Source of the DNA: Eubacteriales bacterium
Lineage (GTDB): Bacteria > Bacillota > Clostridia > Lachnospirales > Lachnospiraceae
DNA: 32,620 bases
Reading direction: 5' to 3'
Assembly (NCBI GenBank): GCA_030524585.1
Contig: JAUNGJ010000034.1
Location: 1-32,620 of the forward strand
A program made the position numbers and the translations under genes. The notes under the pieces were generated by a model, which made no database searches, was not told the origin of the DNA, and saw nothing but the letters and a program-made list of their open reading frames with translations. Below are positions 1-9,340 of this stretch, in pieces (position 1 is the first letter of the stretch; each line of letters starts with the position of its first letter).

Positions 1-2063
1 ATATTGATGCTGGTAAGACTACACTGACAGAGCGTATTCTTTACTATACCGGTGTAAATTATAAAATTGGTGATACTCACGAGGGTACTGCTACCATGGA
101 CTGGATGGAACAGGAGCAGGAAAGAGGTATCACGATCACTTCAGCCGCTACCACATGTCACTGGACTCTGCAGGAGAACTGCAAGAGCAAACCGGGTGCT
201 CTGGAGCATCGTATCAACATCATCGATACTCCGGGACACGTTGACTTTACAGTAGAGGTTGAACGTTCGCTTCGTGTTCTGGACGGCGCTGTTGGTGTAT
301 TCTGTGCTAAGGGTGGTGTTGAGCCACAGTCAGAGAACGTATGGCGTCAGGCAGACACATATAACGTACCAAGAATGGCATTCATCAATAAGATGGATAT
401 CCTTGGTGCTGATTTCTACAATGCAGTAGAACAGATTAAGACAAGATTAGGAAAGAATGCTATCGTTCTTCAGCTTCCAATTGGAAAAGAAGATGATTTC
501 AAGGGAATCATTGACCTGATGGAGATGAAAGCCTACATCTATAACGATGAGAAGGGTGATGACATTTCTATTACAGATATTCCGGAAGATATGGCAGACG
601 ATGCGGAGCTGTACCGTGGAGAGCTCATTGAGAAGATCTGTGAGCTGGATGACGAACTGATGATGATGTATCTGGAAGATGAAATTCCGGAAATTGATCA
701 GTTAAAGGCAGCTCTTCGTAAGGCTACCTGTGAATGTACGGCAGTTCCTGTATGCTGCGGCAGCGCTTACAGAAACAAAGGTGTACAGAAGCTTCTGGAT
801 GCAATCCTTGAGTATATGCCGGCTCCAACAGACATCCCGGCTATTAAGGGTGTTGACATGGATGGAAACGAGATTGAGAGACATTCTTCAGATGAAGAGC
901 CGTTCTCAGCTCTGGCTTTCAAGATCATGGCCGATCCATTTGTTGGTAAGCTTGCATTCTTCCGAGTATATTCAGGAACTATGAATTCAGGTTCCTATGT
1001 ATATAACTCAACAAAAGACAAGAAGGAGCGTGTAGGACGTATCCTTCAGATGCACGCAAATAAGCGTCAGGAACTTAGCAAGGTATATTCCGGAGATATT
1101 GCAGCAGCAGTTGGATTTAAGATCACTACAACAGGTGATACCATCTGTGACGAGCAGCATCCGGTAATCCTTGAGTCTATGGAGTTCCCGGAACCAGTTA
1201 TCGAGCTGGCTATTGAGCCTAAGACAAAGGCTTCCCAGGGTAAACTTGGCGAGTCTCTTGCGAAGCTGGCAGAAGAGGACCCGACATTCCGTGCTCATAC
1301 CGATCAGGAGACTGGTCAGACAATTATTGCAGGTATGGGTGAGCTTCACCTTGAGATTATCGTAGACAGACTTCTTCGTGAGTTCAAGGTAGAGGCTAAC
1401 GTAGGCGCTCCGCAGGTTGCTTACAAAGAGGCATTTACCAAGGCGGTTGATGTTGACAGCAAGTATGCGAAGCAGTCAGGTGGACGTGGACAGTACGGAC
1501 ACTGTAAAGTTAAGTTTGAGCCTATGGATGCCAATGGTGAAGAGCTGTTCAAGTTTGAGTCTACCGTAGTCGGCGGTGCGATTCCGAAGGAATATATCCC
1601 GGCAGTAGGCGAAGGTATTGAAGAGGCTATGAAGTCCGGTATTCTTGGTGGATTCCCGGTAGTTGGCGTTTATGCTAACGTATATGACGGATCTTACCAT
1701 GAGGTCGACTCCAGTGAGATGGCATTCCACATTGCAGGTTCCCTTGCATTCAAGGACGCGATGAAGAAGGCATCCCCGGTACTTCTTGAGCCAATCATGA
1801 AGGTCGAGGTAACAATGCCTGAGGAATACATGGGAGATATCATCGGTGATATCAACTCCCGTCGTGGACGTATCGAAGGTATGGATGATCTGGGCGGCGG
1901 AAAGATTGTACGTGGATATGTACCGCTTTCTGAGATGTTTGGATACTCTACCGACTTGCGTTCCAGAACACAGGGACGTGGTAACTACTCAATGTTCTTT
2001 GAGAAATATGAGCCGGTACCGAAGTCTGTTCAGGAAAAAGTGTTATCAGGAAAAGATAAATAA
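1..2063 (+). CDS. fusA: Elongation factor G, 5'-truncated by window edge
   Basis: Translational GTPase that moves tRNA and mRNA through the ribosome and helps recycle it; cytoplasmic. The reading frame is open from base 3, where the first residues ([17 protein letters not shown]) are the end of the G1/P-loop, so about 19 N-terminal residues lie outside the window and the ATG at 96 is internal. Further along are switch I (RGITI), G3 (DTPGHVDF), G4 (NKMD) and the EF-G domain IV/V region with [10 protein letters not shown] and SRRGRIEGM. The frame ends at TAA 2061-2063. Directly followed by tuf, as in the str operon. Sequence after the stop is T-rich, but I see no convincing hairpin there, so read-through into tuf is possible. 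Family assignment is secure; nothing unusual seen. Confidence 0.98.
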   Translation, partial: IDAGKTTLTERILYYTGVNYKIGDTHEGTATMDWMEQEQERGITITSAATTCHWTLQENCKSKPGALEHRINIIDTPGHVDFTVEVERSLRVLDGAVGVFCAKGGVEPQSENVWRQADTYNVPRMAFINKMDILGADFYNAVEQIKTRLGKNAIVLQLPIGKEDDFKGIIDLMEMKAYIYNDEKGDDISITDIPEDMADDAELYRGELIEKICELDDELMMMYLEDEIPEIDQLKAALRKATCECTAVPVCCGSAYRNKGVQKLLDAILEYMPAPTDIPAIKGVDMDGNEIERHSSDEEPFSALAFKIMADPFVGKLAFFRVYSGTMNSGSYVYNSTKDKKERVGRILQMHANKRQELSKVYSGDIAAAVGFKITTTGDTICDEQHPVILESMEFPEPVIELAIEPKTKASQGKLGESLAKLAEEDPTFRAHTDQETGQTIIAGMGELHLEIIVDRLLREFKVEANVGAPQVAYKEAFTKAVDVDSKYAKQSGGRGQYGHCKVKFEPMDANGEELFKFESTVVGGAIPKEYIPAVGEGIEEAMKSGILGGFPVVGVYANVYDGSYHEVDSSEMAFHIAGSLAFKDAMKKASPVLLEPIMKVEVTMPEEYMGDIIGDINSRRGRIEGMDDLGGGKIVRGYVPLSEMFGYSTDLRSRTQGRGNYSMFFEKYEPVPKSVQEKVLSGKDK

Positions 2064-2104
2064 TAAAACGGGGCTTTTTTGTGCTGAAAATGTATGAAAA
2101 AGGC

Positions 2105-2133
2105 TTGAAAAACTGGGCATTATGAAATATAAT
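2105..2133 (+). promoter_or_regulatory. Sigma-A promoter of tuf
   Basis: TTGAAA at 2105-2110, a 17-bp spacer, and a perfect TATAAT at 2128-2133. Transcription would start near 2140, giving a leader of about 65 nt before the tuf ATG. It lies in the fusA-tuf gap, so tuf can be expressed on its own as well as from the upstream operon. Confidence 0.8.
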
Positions 2134-2204
2134 CAGAAATAGCCGAGTAAACTTGAAAAATAAAATTTGCCTTTAAGGGCGCTTGAATAAGGAGGATATT
2201 CAAA

Positions 2205-3398
2205 ATGGCAAAAGCTAAATTTGAAAGAACAAAACCACATTGTAATATCGGTACCATTGGTCACGTTGACCATGGTAAAACTACTCTTACAGCAGCAATC
2301 ACAAAGGTTCTGTCTGAGAGAGTAGCAGGTAACGCAGCTGTAGCTTTCGATAACATCGATAAGGCTCCAGAAGAGAGAGAGCGTGGAATCACAATTTCTA
2401 CAGCACACGTTGAGTATGAGACAGAGAAGCGTCACTATGCACACGTTGACTGCCCAGGACATGCTGACTACGTTAAGAACATGATCACTGGTGCTGCTCA
2501 GATGGACGGCGCTATCCTGGTTGTTGCTGCAACTGATGGTGTTATGGCTCAGACAAAGGAGCACATCCTTCTGTCCCGTCAGGTAGGTGTACCGTACATC
2601 GTAGTATTCATGAACAAGTGCGATATGGTAGACGATGAAGAGCTTCTTGAGCTGGTAGATATGGAGATCCGTGAGCTCCTGAACGAGTATGAGTTCCCGG
2701 GAGATGACACACCGATCATTCAGGGTTCTGCTCTGAAGGCTCTGGAAGATCCGAGCGGTGAGTGGGGCGACAAGGTTATGGAGCTTATGGCAGCTGTAGA
2801 CAGCTGGGTTCCGGATCCGCAGCGTGCAACAGATCAGCCGTTCCTGATGCCGGTAGAGGACGTATTCACAATCACAGGTCGTGGTACTGTTGCTACAGGC
2901 CGTGTTGAGCGTGGTGTTCTTCATCTGAACGAGGAAGTTGAAATCGTTGGTGTTAAGGAAGAGATCCAGAAGACAACAGTTACTGGTATCGAGATGTTCC
3001 GTAAGCTTCTTGATGAGGCTCAGGCTGGTGATAACATCGGTGCTCTTCTTCGTGGTGTTCAGAGAACAGAGATCGAAAGAGGACAGTGCCTTGTTAAACC
3101 AGGTTCTGTAACATGCCATACAAAGTTCACAGGTCAGGTTTACGTTCTGACAAAAGATGAAGGTGGACGTCATACTCCATTCTTCAACAACTATCGTCCA
3201 CAGTTCTACTTCAGAACAACAGACGTTACAGGTGTCTGCAACCTTCCAGAGGGTGTAGAGATGTGTATGCCTGGCGATAACGTAGAGATGACAGTAGAGC
3301 TGATTCATCCAGTAGCTATGGAGCAGGGACTTCGTTTCGCTATCCGTGAGGGTGGTAGAACAGTAGGTTCAGGCCGTGTTGCTAAGATTATTGAGTAA
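2205..3398 (+). CDS. tuf: Elongation factor Tu
   Basis: GTPase that delivers aminoacyl-tRNA to the ribosomal A site; cytoplasmic and normally among the most abundant proteins. The 397-residue length is typical. Motifs: P-loop GHVDHGKT at residues 19-26, effector region [16 protein letters not shown] for G3, NKCD for G4 and GSALKALE for G5, followed by the two beta-barrel domains ending [14 protein letters not shown]. The start is fixed by AAGGAGG at 2189-2195. It has its own sigma-A promoter and a hairpin terminator just after the stop. Codon use looks highly biased, which also creates a long spurious antisense open frame (see rejected items). No anomalies. Confidence 0.99.
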   Translation: MAKAKFERTKPHCNIGTIGHVDHGKTTLTAAITKVLSERVAGNAAVAFDNIDKAPEERERGITISTAHVEYETEKRHYAHVDCPGHADYVKNMITGAAQMDGAILVVAATDGVMAQTKEHILLSRQVGVPYIVVFMNKCDMVDDEELLELVDMEIRELLNEYEFPGDDTPIIQGSALKALEDPSGEWGDKVMELMAAVDSWVPDPQRATDQPFLMPVEDVFTITGRGTVATGRVERGVLHLNEEVEIVGVKEEIQKTTVTGIEMFRKLLDEAQAGDNIGALLRGVQRTEIERGQCLVKPGSVTCHTKFTGQVYVLTKDEGGRHTPFFNNYRPQFYFRTTDVTGVCNLPEGVEMCMPGDNVEMTVELIHPVAMEQGLRFAIREGGRTVGSGRVAKIIE

Positions 3399-3418
3399 TC
3401 AGAGAATACAGTAAAACA

Positions 3419-3450
3419 GGGCGTTTCCGTAATGGAAGCGCCCTTAATTT
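3419..3450 (+). terminator. Terminator after tuf
   Basis: Ten-base arms GGGCGTTTCC (3419-3428) and GGAAGCGCCC (3434-3443) pair with one G-U around a 5-nt loop, followed by a short T-rich stretch (TTAATTT). The tail is weak but the stem is strong and sits 20 bp after the tuf stop. Confidence 0.7.
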
Positions 3451-3533
3451 ATGGAGAGATATGAACAAAGTGATGTGTTACACAAAAGAAGCTTTTAAAT
3501 TATATTTTTGAGAGTATTTTAGTATGGATATTA

Positions 3534-3562
3534 TTGATTTGCAATAAAATAGTCGATATAAT
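3534..3562 (+). promoter_or_regulatory. Sigma-A promoter of the GH3 gene
   Basis: TTGATT at 3534-3539, 17-bp spacer, perfect TATAAT at 3557-3562. The predicted start near 3569 leaves a leader of about 67 nt to the ATG at 3636. No other good promoter was found in the tuf to GH3 gap (3451-3635). Confidence 0.6.
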
Positions 3563-3635
3563 AAATGCGATGCGGTTTTAGAGGCAGATGTATCTGTACT
3601 GGGTGCACCTGTTGCGGATAAAAAGATAGAATAAA

Positions 3636-4895
3636 ATGAGAAAATTGTATACAGTAATTGTGGCACTGGCAGCTGTTGTGCTCACAGCTACCGCGGCAGG
3701 GATATGGTGCCACCGAATAATAGAACAAAATAAAATGCAGACAGAAGACAGAGAGTCGTCCGATTTAGAAGAGGCGAAGCAAAAAGATGATCAGGACGAG
3801 GACAATCAGGAGCTTCGGCAACTGTCTGAAGAAGAGGAAAGAAAAAGCAGGTCAGAAGAAATCTTAGCTTCTATGACATTGGAAGAGAAGGTGGCACAGC
3901 TTTTTATTGTGACGCCGGAAGGGCTTACTGGTTTTAGTACTGTAACAGAAGCAGGAACTGCCACCCAAAATGCGATAAATCAGTATCCTATTGGTGGATT
4001 CATCTATATGGAACAGAATCTCCAGACTCCGGAGCAGGTCCGTAAAATGATAGAGAATGCGCAGGCGTATTCTCATGAAAGAGTAGGGCTTCCATTGTTT
4101 ATCAATGTGGACGAAGAAGGAGGAACCGTAACACGTTTCGGAAATAATCCGAATTTTAGTCTTGGGAAAATTAGTACTATGCAGGAGATTGGCGCAACAG
4201 GGGATGCGAAAAACGCATACGACGTGGGCATAAGAATTGGCAGCTTCCTGCATGAACTTGGATTTAATATGAATAACGCGCCAGATGCAGATGTTCTGAC
4301 AAATCCAGCGAATACAGTAATTGGTTCAAGATCGTTTGGCACAGACTGCAATTTGGTGTCGGATATGGTTCTTTCTGAAATGAATGGGCTTGAGGAACAG
4401 ATGGTGATCCCTGTGCTGAAGCATTTTCCTGGACATGGTGCTACAGAGGCAGATACGCATCAAGGTTATGCTTACACGACGAAAACATTAGATGAACTGA
4501 TGTCCAATGAACTGATTCCATTTATAAATGGGATCAATGCCGGGGCAGAAGTAATTATGGCAGCACACATTTCCTGTCCGAATATTATAGGAGATGATAC
4601 GCCGACATCATTATCAAAGATAATGCTTACCGACATTTTGAGAGGGCAATTGGGATATCAGGGAATTATTATTACGGATGCATTAAATATGGGAGCGATT
4701 GCAGAAGAATATACATCGGCTCAGGCAACGGTTCTGGCACTTCAGGCGGGAGCGGATATTCTGTTGATGCCTGAGAGCTTTCAGGAAAGCTATGCGGGTA
4801 TTTTAGAAGCGGTAAATAGCGGAACACTGACGGAAGACAGAATCAATGAGTCAGTGAAAAGAATTATTGATTTAAAATTGAGTATAGAGGAGTAG
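3636..4895 (+). CDS. Membrane-anchored GH3 beta-N-acetylhexosaminidase (NagZ-like)
   Basis: Probable exo-acting glycosidase releasing N-acetylglucosamine from peptidoglycan fragments or glycans. The 419 residues start with a signal or signal-anchor segment (about 4-24), then a highly charged linker rich in Glu/Asp/Lys (34-75), then a GH3 catalytic barrel. Visible motifs are NVDEEGG (157-163), KHFPGHG (262-268), the Asp-x-His dyad D273/H275 that serves as general acid/base in NagZ enzymes, and ITDALNMGAI with probable nucleophile D348. There is no C-terminal GH3 sandwich domain, as usual for NagZ. An in-frame stop (TAG 3627-3629) rules out an upstream start, although the ribosome binding site before 3636 is poor. 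A single-gene unit, with a promoter at 3534 and a terminator at 4944. Family is sure; the exact substrate is inferred. Confidence 0.9.
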   Translation: MRKLYTVIVALAAVVLTATAAGIWCHRIIEQNKMQTEDRESSDLEEAKQKDDQDEDNQELRQLSEEEERKSRSEEILASMTLEEKVAQLFIVTPEGLTGFSTVTEAGTATQNAINQYPIGGFIYMEQNLQTPEQVRKMIENAQAYSHERVGLPLFINVDEEGGTVTRFGNNPNFSLGKISTMQEIGATGDAKNAYDVGIRIGSFLHELGFNMNNAPDADVLTNPANTVIGSRSFGTDCNLVSDMVLSEMNGLEEQMVIPVLKHFPGHGATEADTHQGYAYTTKTLDELMSNELIPFINGINAGAEVIMAAHISCPNIIGDDTPTSLSKIMLTDILRGQLGYQGIIITDALNMGAIAEEYTSAQATVLALQAGADILLMPESFQESYAGILEAVNSGTLTEDRINESVKRIIDLKLSIEE

Positions 4896-4943
4896 AGGGA
4901 TTCCCTTATTAATGGATGTAATATCGCAGGACAAGGCGAAAAT

Positions 4944-4974
4944 GGAGAACGGCGTATGACCGTTCTCTATTTTT
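4944..4974. terminator. Bidirectional terminator between GH3 gene and BglG-type regulator
   Basis: GAGAACGG (4945-4952) and CCGTTCTC (4960-4967) form a perfect 8-bp stem with a 7-nt loop, followed on the plus strand by TATTTTTAT. On the minus strand the hairpin is followed by CATTTTCG, so it can also end the convergent regulator gene. Confidence 0.75.
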
Positions 4975-5028
4975 ATAAGGATTAAAGATTTCTGCTATAT
5001 CCAAAGGAGTCTCCGCAGTATGTGATAA

Positions 5029-7017
5029 TTATTCAAAATAGTCTAATATTTCCTGCGGTGTTTTTGCGGCCATGGCAGTGGACAGAAAATTGGGTTTCAG
5101 GATGGTTCGCATAAGTTTCAATAAGATATTCGCGTTGTCTGTAGTGTCCAAAAATGAACATGCGACTACGACTTTTACAGGGTCCAATTTTTCTTTCCCG
5201 AATTTTACCGGCTCTTTTAAACGAACAATAGAAACGCCGGAATCCTTTGCACCGTCAGAAGGTGCGGCATGTGCCAGTGCAATATGCGGAGCAATTACGA
5301 TATATGCTCCGTATTTTACGACGAGATCAATCATTGTATGCAGATAGTTGACGGAAATCAGCCTGTCCCATAGTAACAATTCTCCGGCAGAAATAATGGC
5401 TTCTTTCCAATCTAATACTTCTTTGTCCAATACAATCCGATCCAAAGAAAGCAGGGCGCGCAAAGATAGAAGCGAGTGGTCGCTTGCCGTATCTGGAGGG
5501 ATGTGTGATTGATTCGCTTGGTGCTTCTGAATCTGAGATAGTTTTTCATGCAGATTATAAATGTCTTCTTCCATTAATAAAGCATTCACCACAACCGTAG
5601 GAATATCGAATTCCTTGATCGGCATAGTTGAGATAATCAAATCAATCGGATATTCTTCAATAATAGATTTGGCATTATGAATAGAGCAGGTAGCCATAAT
5701 ATTTAGCCGGAAGTGATGATTTAGTTGTGTGGATAGATAGTTGCTGGTAGCGATTCCGCCGTGGCAAATGACAACGACATTCGGGGAATCCATATTGTTT
5801 CTGTCCTTTTCCAGAGTGGCCAGAATATGCATTAAAATATAAGCAATTTCACCATCATTGAATGAAATATGCAAAGCATTTTCCAGAATGTAAATATGCT
5901 CTTTTAAGAACTGAAAATCCTGACGGTATTTTCGTTTTATCTCTGATAAATAAGGATTTTCTATGACAATATTCTTTTTTAACCGATTATAGCAGACGGA
6001 AATGTGAGCATTCAAATATTCGCTCAATGCAGTATCGCCAAGTAAATCATATTTGTAAAATTTAGAAACGGTGGTTAAAAACTCTTTGATGACCAGCGAA
6101 AATAATACTTCATTATAGGTGTTAGAAGGCTTTTCTGACACGATTTTATAATGCTGCATCCGATTCACAAAATAGAGAGACTCTGCATAGGATGCTGTTA
6201 ATAAAGTACCTAGTTTGTGAAAGATGCATTCCGTAAAAAGCGTCAACTGTCCGTATGATTTAGTGTTTGTATTTTCTTCTGTATATAAAATCGGGAAGTC
6301 TGCCTGATTCCGCACAGTTATAATTAGCAGGATAATCACTACTTTATAAAAATCATAGTCTGTCATATGAATGTTTATTTTATCTTCTGCTTCCTCAACA
6401 ATGGATTCAATCATATAACGGTATTTTTCTAATTTCATGTAGTTACATATATAACTGATGCATGGATTAGAAGGTGTGTTGATAAAATAGTCATGGATAA
6501 TGTTCTGATCATCAAAAATTTTGAGCAGAAGATTACGCCGGTCTGTTTCAGAACATTTGACGGCAAAACCGTGGTATTTGTTTTCATGGAACTGTATATG
6601 AAAAGAATCTAAAAGTTTCTTGACTTCCTTCAAATCGGTGATGATAGTATTCTGGCTTACGCACAGGATATCATTAAAGTCAGAGGATCTAATGGGAGCA
6701 TTGGAAATTAAAAAAATGACCGACATGATGGCCTGCCGCTCGGAACTGGATAATTTGTATTCGTAAAAAGACATGGTACGCAAAGATGTAATCAGATATT
6801 GTTTCATTTCTTCATTTATTCTGCATTTGAACTCTTTTCCGTCAAAAGAAAAATGTTCCCTTAAATCTAGTTTTATTAGATAATCACAGATTTCATCCCA
6901 GTAATTATACAGGGTTCGTGTTCCTACATGGAAAAAAGCAGACATATCATCCAGCTGCAGTGGTTTGCTGTCACTTAAGATTAGTTTCTTGAACAAATGA
7001 AATGTTTTTTTATTCAT
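5029..7017 (-). CDS. PRD-containing PTS regulator, BglG/MtlR type
   Basis: Transcription regulator whose activity is set by PTS phosphorylation; it probably controls the divergent PTS operon. In the 662-residue form the order is helix-turn-helix (about 25-43), a second Mga-like helix-turn-helix (112-132), two PTS regulation domains (about 185-290 and 300-405, the second with H338 and the segment ending YILMH at H397), a galactitol-type IIB-like domain with Cys418 in ICHGGIATS, and a C-terminal IIA domain with probable active His583 in IALAHAAP. This layout fits DNA-binding activators (MtlR, LicR) rather than short RNA-binding antiterminators. Start: an ATG at 7041 would add eight residues, but AGGAGG at 7024-7029 lies six bases before the ATG at 7017, so I chose 7017. 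An inverted repeat at 7074-7103 is a candidate target. Confidence 0.9.
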   Translation of the reverse strand: MNKKTFHLFKKLILSDSKPLQLDDMSAFFHVGTRTLYNYWDEICDYLIKLDLREHFSFDGKEFKCRINEEMKQYLITSLRTMSFYEYKLSSSERQAIMSVIFLISNAPIRSSDFNDILCVSQNTIITDLKEVKKLLDSFHIQFHENKYHGFAVKCSETDRRNLLLKIFDDQNIIHDYFINTPSNPCISYICNYMKLEKYRYMIESIVEEAEDKINIHMTDYDFYKVVIILLIITVRNQADFPILYTEENTNTKSYGQLTLFTECIFHKLGTLLTASYAESLYFVNRMQHYKIVSEKPSNTYNEVLFSLVIKEFLTTVSKFYKYDLLGDTALSEYLNAHISVCYNRLKKNIVIENPYLSEIKRKYRQDFQFLKEHIYILENALHISFNDGEIAYILMHILATLEKDRNNMDSPNVVVICHGGIATSNYLSTQLNHHFRLNIMATCSIHNAKSIIEEYPIDLIISTMPIKEFDIPTVVVNALLMEEDIYNLHEKLSQIQKHQANQSHIPPDTASDHSLLSLRALLSLDRIVLDKEVLDWKEAIISAGELLLWDRLISVNYLHTMIDLVVKYGAYIVIAPHIALAHAAPSDGAKDSGVSIVRLKEPVKFGKEKLDPVKVVVACSFLDTTDNANILLKLMRTILKPNFLSTAMAAKTPQEILDYFE

Positions 7018-7073
7018 ACGGTGCCTCCTCTGCTTTTTCATTATTATAACATTTATAAAAAATTCGTATGCAC

Positions 7074-7103
7074 AAAATGTTTCAACAAAAATTGAAGCAT
7101 TTT
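7074..7103. promoter_or_regulatory. Inverted repeat, candidate operator for the BglG/MtlR-type regulator
   Basis: AAAATGTTTCAA (7074-7085) and TTGAAGCATTTT (7092-7103) are 12-base arms matching at 11 positions, with a 6-base A-rich centre. A further copy of the half-site ATGTTTCA occurs at 7134-7141, directly over a possible -35 (TTGACA 7129-7134) for the downstream operon. The position between divergent regulator and target suggests a regulator binding site. No long T-run follows, so I do not read it as a terminator. Confidence 0.5.
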
Positions 7104-7128
7104 GGGCATGCGGCTGTATTTACAATCA

Positions 7129-7156
7129 TTGACATGTTTCATAAAATTAAGAAAAT
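7129..7156 (+). promoter_or_regulatory. Possible promoter of PTS operon 1
   Basis: Perfect -35 TTGACA at 7129-7134 followed after 16 bp by a mediocre -10, GAAAAT (7151-7156). A weak -10 is what an activator-dependent promoter would show. A TACAAT at 7187-7192 is an alternative -10 without a good -35. No -24/-12 (sigma-54) element was seen here. Confidence 0.35.
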
Positions 7157-7242
7157 AACTGGGCTTAATCTGCCCGATATTCCAGATACAATAGAACTAC
7201 AATGAATGTCGACATTATTTAGAATTACAGGAGGTATAAGTC

Positions 7243-7548
7243 ATGAGAAAAGTGAAAGCACTAGTGGCCTGCGGCGGTGGGATAGCCACTTCAACATTTG
7301 CAGCGGCAGAGATTGAGAAAATTGCAAAAGGAGTTGGAGTTGACGTTGCAATAACAAAGCATCCGCTGGCAGATGTTCCGGCTATTGCAAAAGAATATGA
7401 TATTTGCTTTGTAACATCAAAATACGCGCAGGATATAGGAACTCCCATTATTCAGGTAAATGGATTGATTACCGGAATTGGAGAGGAAGAGGCGATAGAG
7501 CGTATTGAAAAATCATTGAAGGAAGTAAATGCGCAGATTAATGGTTAG
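7243..7548 (+). CDS. PTS galactitol-family IIB component (SgcB-like)
   Basis: Cytoplasmic phosphocarrier that takes phosphate from IIA and passes it to the sugar carried by IIC. The 101 residues begin KVKALVACGGGIATS, where Cys10 is the phosphorylated residue and the following loop is typical of galactitol-family IIB proteins. Ribosome binding site AGGAGG sits upstream of the ATG. First gene of a same-strand operon with IIC starting 27 bp later. By neighbourhood (IIB, IIC, IIA, BtpA family, epimerase) it matches the Escherichia coli sgc cluster more than gat. Substrate unknown. Confidence 0.93.
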   Translation: MRKVKALVACGGGIATSTFAAAEIEKIAKGVGVDVAITKHPLADVPAIAKEYDICFVTSKYAQDIGTPIIQVNGLITGIGEEEAIERIEKSLKEVNAQING

Positions 7549-7575
7549 GTTTTCTAAAAGTTAGGAGGATAAAGT

Positions 7576-8859
7576 ATGTCGATTATTAACAGTATCGTTC
7601 AATTTGTTATGGATATAGGCGGGGGAATATTTTTACCATTTACAATTACAGTTCTTGGATTGATTTTTAAGATCAAACCGTTTGATTCATTGAGAAATGG
7701 ATTGCGTGTAGGCGCAGGTTTCCTGGGAATCAACGTAATTCTTAATATGTTAGTATCCGGATTGCAGCCGGCAATTGATTATTATTCTACAAAGGGCAGT
7801 GGATTTACCGTTGTAGATATTGGATGGGAAGGTCTGTCTGCGGTTGCCTGGTCAACGTCCTTTGCCCTGCTGATTGTTCCGCTGGGAATGATTTTAAATT
7901 ATGTATTGATTAAGATTCGATTTACAAAAACAATGGATATTGATATATGGAATTATTTTCATATGATACTTGGAGCATCTATGATGTATTACGTATTAAA
8001 ACTTGCGGGAGTAGCAGCTGTTCCGGCTTATACTATTTCCGTTATCTTTGGATTGCTGACTTTGGTAGTTGTATTGAAATATGCTGATTGGATTGCGCCC
8101 AGATGGCAGGAATACTATGACCTGCCGGGAACGACCTGTTGTAACAACGATGCGATTTATATTTGGGTGATTAATCAGATCACATGTTTTGTACTGGATA
8201 AGATTCCGGGAATTAATAAAATCAAGATTAAAGGGAAATGGCATTCAGACAGATTGGGAGCTGTTGGTGAGTCTTCTGTATTGACATTTTTTGTAGGTAT
8301 TATTTTATCGTTGATCACACATCAGAATCTGGCAAATACTTTGAGCATGTCGGTTACTTTATCGGCGGCAGTTATTTTAATGCCGAAGGTTGTTGGCCTG
8401 CTGATGGAAGGTATGCTGCCGATTACAAAGGCTGCACGTGCATATTTTAAAGGTAAACTTGGCGATGACTATGATATTTATATCGGTATGGATGAGGCTC
8501 TGTGTCTGGGAGATGAAACTGGTATTCAGCTGGTTGGCATCATGATTCCGATTACGATTGCCATTGCATTTTTACCGGGAATCTCCATGTTTCCACTGTC
8601 TTCTTTGGGCTCCATGATTTATTTTACCTGTGGATGTGCTCTGTTTGCGAAGGGAGATATGTTTAAGACACTGGTATCTACAATTATGGTAATGATTTAT
8701 AGATGTTATATTAATAGCTGGATTGCACCGGTTGTTACACAGCTTGCATTAAGTGCAGGATTTGTTTCTACAACAGCGACGCTCGTTTCGGGCAGCAGCT
8801 CTGCGGAATTCAACTGCGTATTGGTAGGTATTTTAGGTAAGATTCTGAATGTATGGTAG
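7576..8859 (+). CDS. PTS galactitol-family IIC permease (SgcC-like)
   Basis: Integral membrane sugar channel of the PTS; couples transport of its substrate to phosphorylation by IIB. The 427 residues are mostly hydrophobic, with many membrane segments and the family-typical opening FVMDIGGGIFLPFTITVLGL and a later segment GMDEALCLGDETG. Strong ribosome binding site TAGGAGG before the ATG at 7576. The 3' end overlaps the following membrane-protein frame by 11 bp. It is about 28 residues shorter than the second IIC in this window and clearly diverged from it, so the two systems are not recent duplicates. Confidence 0.92.
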   Translation: MSIINSIVQFVMDIGGGIFLPFTITVLGLIFKIKPFDSLRNGLRVGAGFLGINVILNMLVSGLQPAIDYYSTKGSGFTVVDIGWEGLSAVAWSTSFALLIVPLGMILNYVLIKIRFTKTMDIDIWNYFHMILGASMMYYVLKLAGVAAVPAYTISVIFGLLTLVVVLKYADWIAPRWQEYYDLPGTTCCNNDAIYIWVINQITCFVLDKIPGINKIKIKGKWHSDRLGAVGESSVLTFFVGIILSLITHQNLANTLSMSVTLSAAVILMPKVVGLLMEGMLPITKAARAYFKGKLGDDYDIYIGMDEALCLGDETGIQLVGIMIPITIAIAFLPGISMFPLSSLGSMIYFTCGCALFAKGDMFKTLVSTIMVMIYRCYINSWIAPVVTQLALSAGFVSTTATLVSGSSSAEFNCVLVGILGKILNVW

Positions 8860-9340
8860 AAAGCAAAACGTTATGAAAGTTTATCATGTAAGTGAAAAAG
8901 TGAAAAAAATATATATTGCAACAGGAATTTTCTTTCTGATGCTTGCGGCAGCAGTGTTGATCTTGAGACCGGTACCATATGCGAAAACAAATTTAAATAT
9001 TACATTTTATATATTTGTAATTGGTCTGGCTTACCTGCATATAACGAGGCACCGTACTTTTCAACTGTATGTGGATGATTCCGAGATATATTGTTATAAC
9101 GGCTTATTGAATGTAAAGCATATTCCACTGAGCATTATTGAAAAAATTGAATATAGACCTAATGCAAGAATACTGATTTACACGAACATAAAGAATCGTA
9201 CATATAGACTTTTAAATGTGATAACAGAGGATGATCTGATTGAATTTCTGGCCTGTATTAAGAGAAAAAAGAAAACGATTCAGATTATATGTTTAGATGA
9301 ACCAGTTAGAGAGAAAGAAGAGGTGCGGGAAAGTGAGTAA
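8849..9340 (+). CDS. Small membrane protein of unknown function in PTS operon 1
   Basis: Not recognised as a named family. The 163-residue frame has two membrane segments (about 21-40 and 49-66) followed by an alternating hydrophobic/polar soluble part (70-145) with a beta-rich look, reminiscent of bacterial PH-like domains (inference), and a charged Lys/Glu tail. The ATG at 8849 overlaps the IIC gene by 11 bp, which would allow translational coupling; a second ATG at 8873 gives 155 residues and is equally possible, as neither has a strong ribosome binding site. Its stop overlaps the IIA start by 8 bp (GTGAGTAA). E. coli sgc has no equivalent gene as far as I recall. Confidence 0.7.
   Translation: MYGRKQNVMKVYHVSEKVKKIYIATGIFFLMLAAAVLILRPVPYAKTNLNITFYIFVIGLAYLHITRHRTFQLYVDDSEIYCYNGLLNVKHIPLSIIEKIEYRPNARILIYTNIKNRTYRLLNVITEDDLIEFLACIKRKKKTIQIICLDEPVREKEEVRESE

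Noticed and set aside
2133-3308. 391-codon open frame antisense to tuf
   Set aside because: Lies wholly opposite a certain gene; its Cys- and Leu-rich composition is what biased tuf codons give on the other strand, and it has no ribosome binding site.
7042-7242. Sigma-54 promoter for PTS operon 1
   Set aside because: No TGGCAC-N5-TTGC-like element on either strand here, and its regulator lacks an AAA+ domain.
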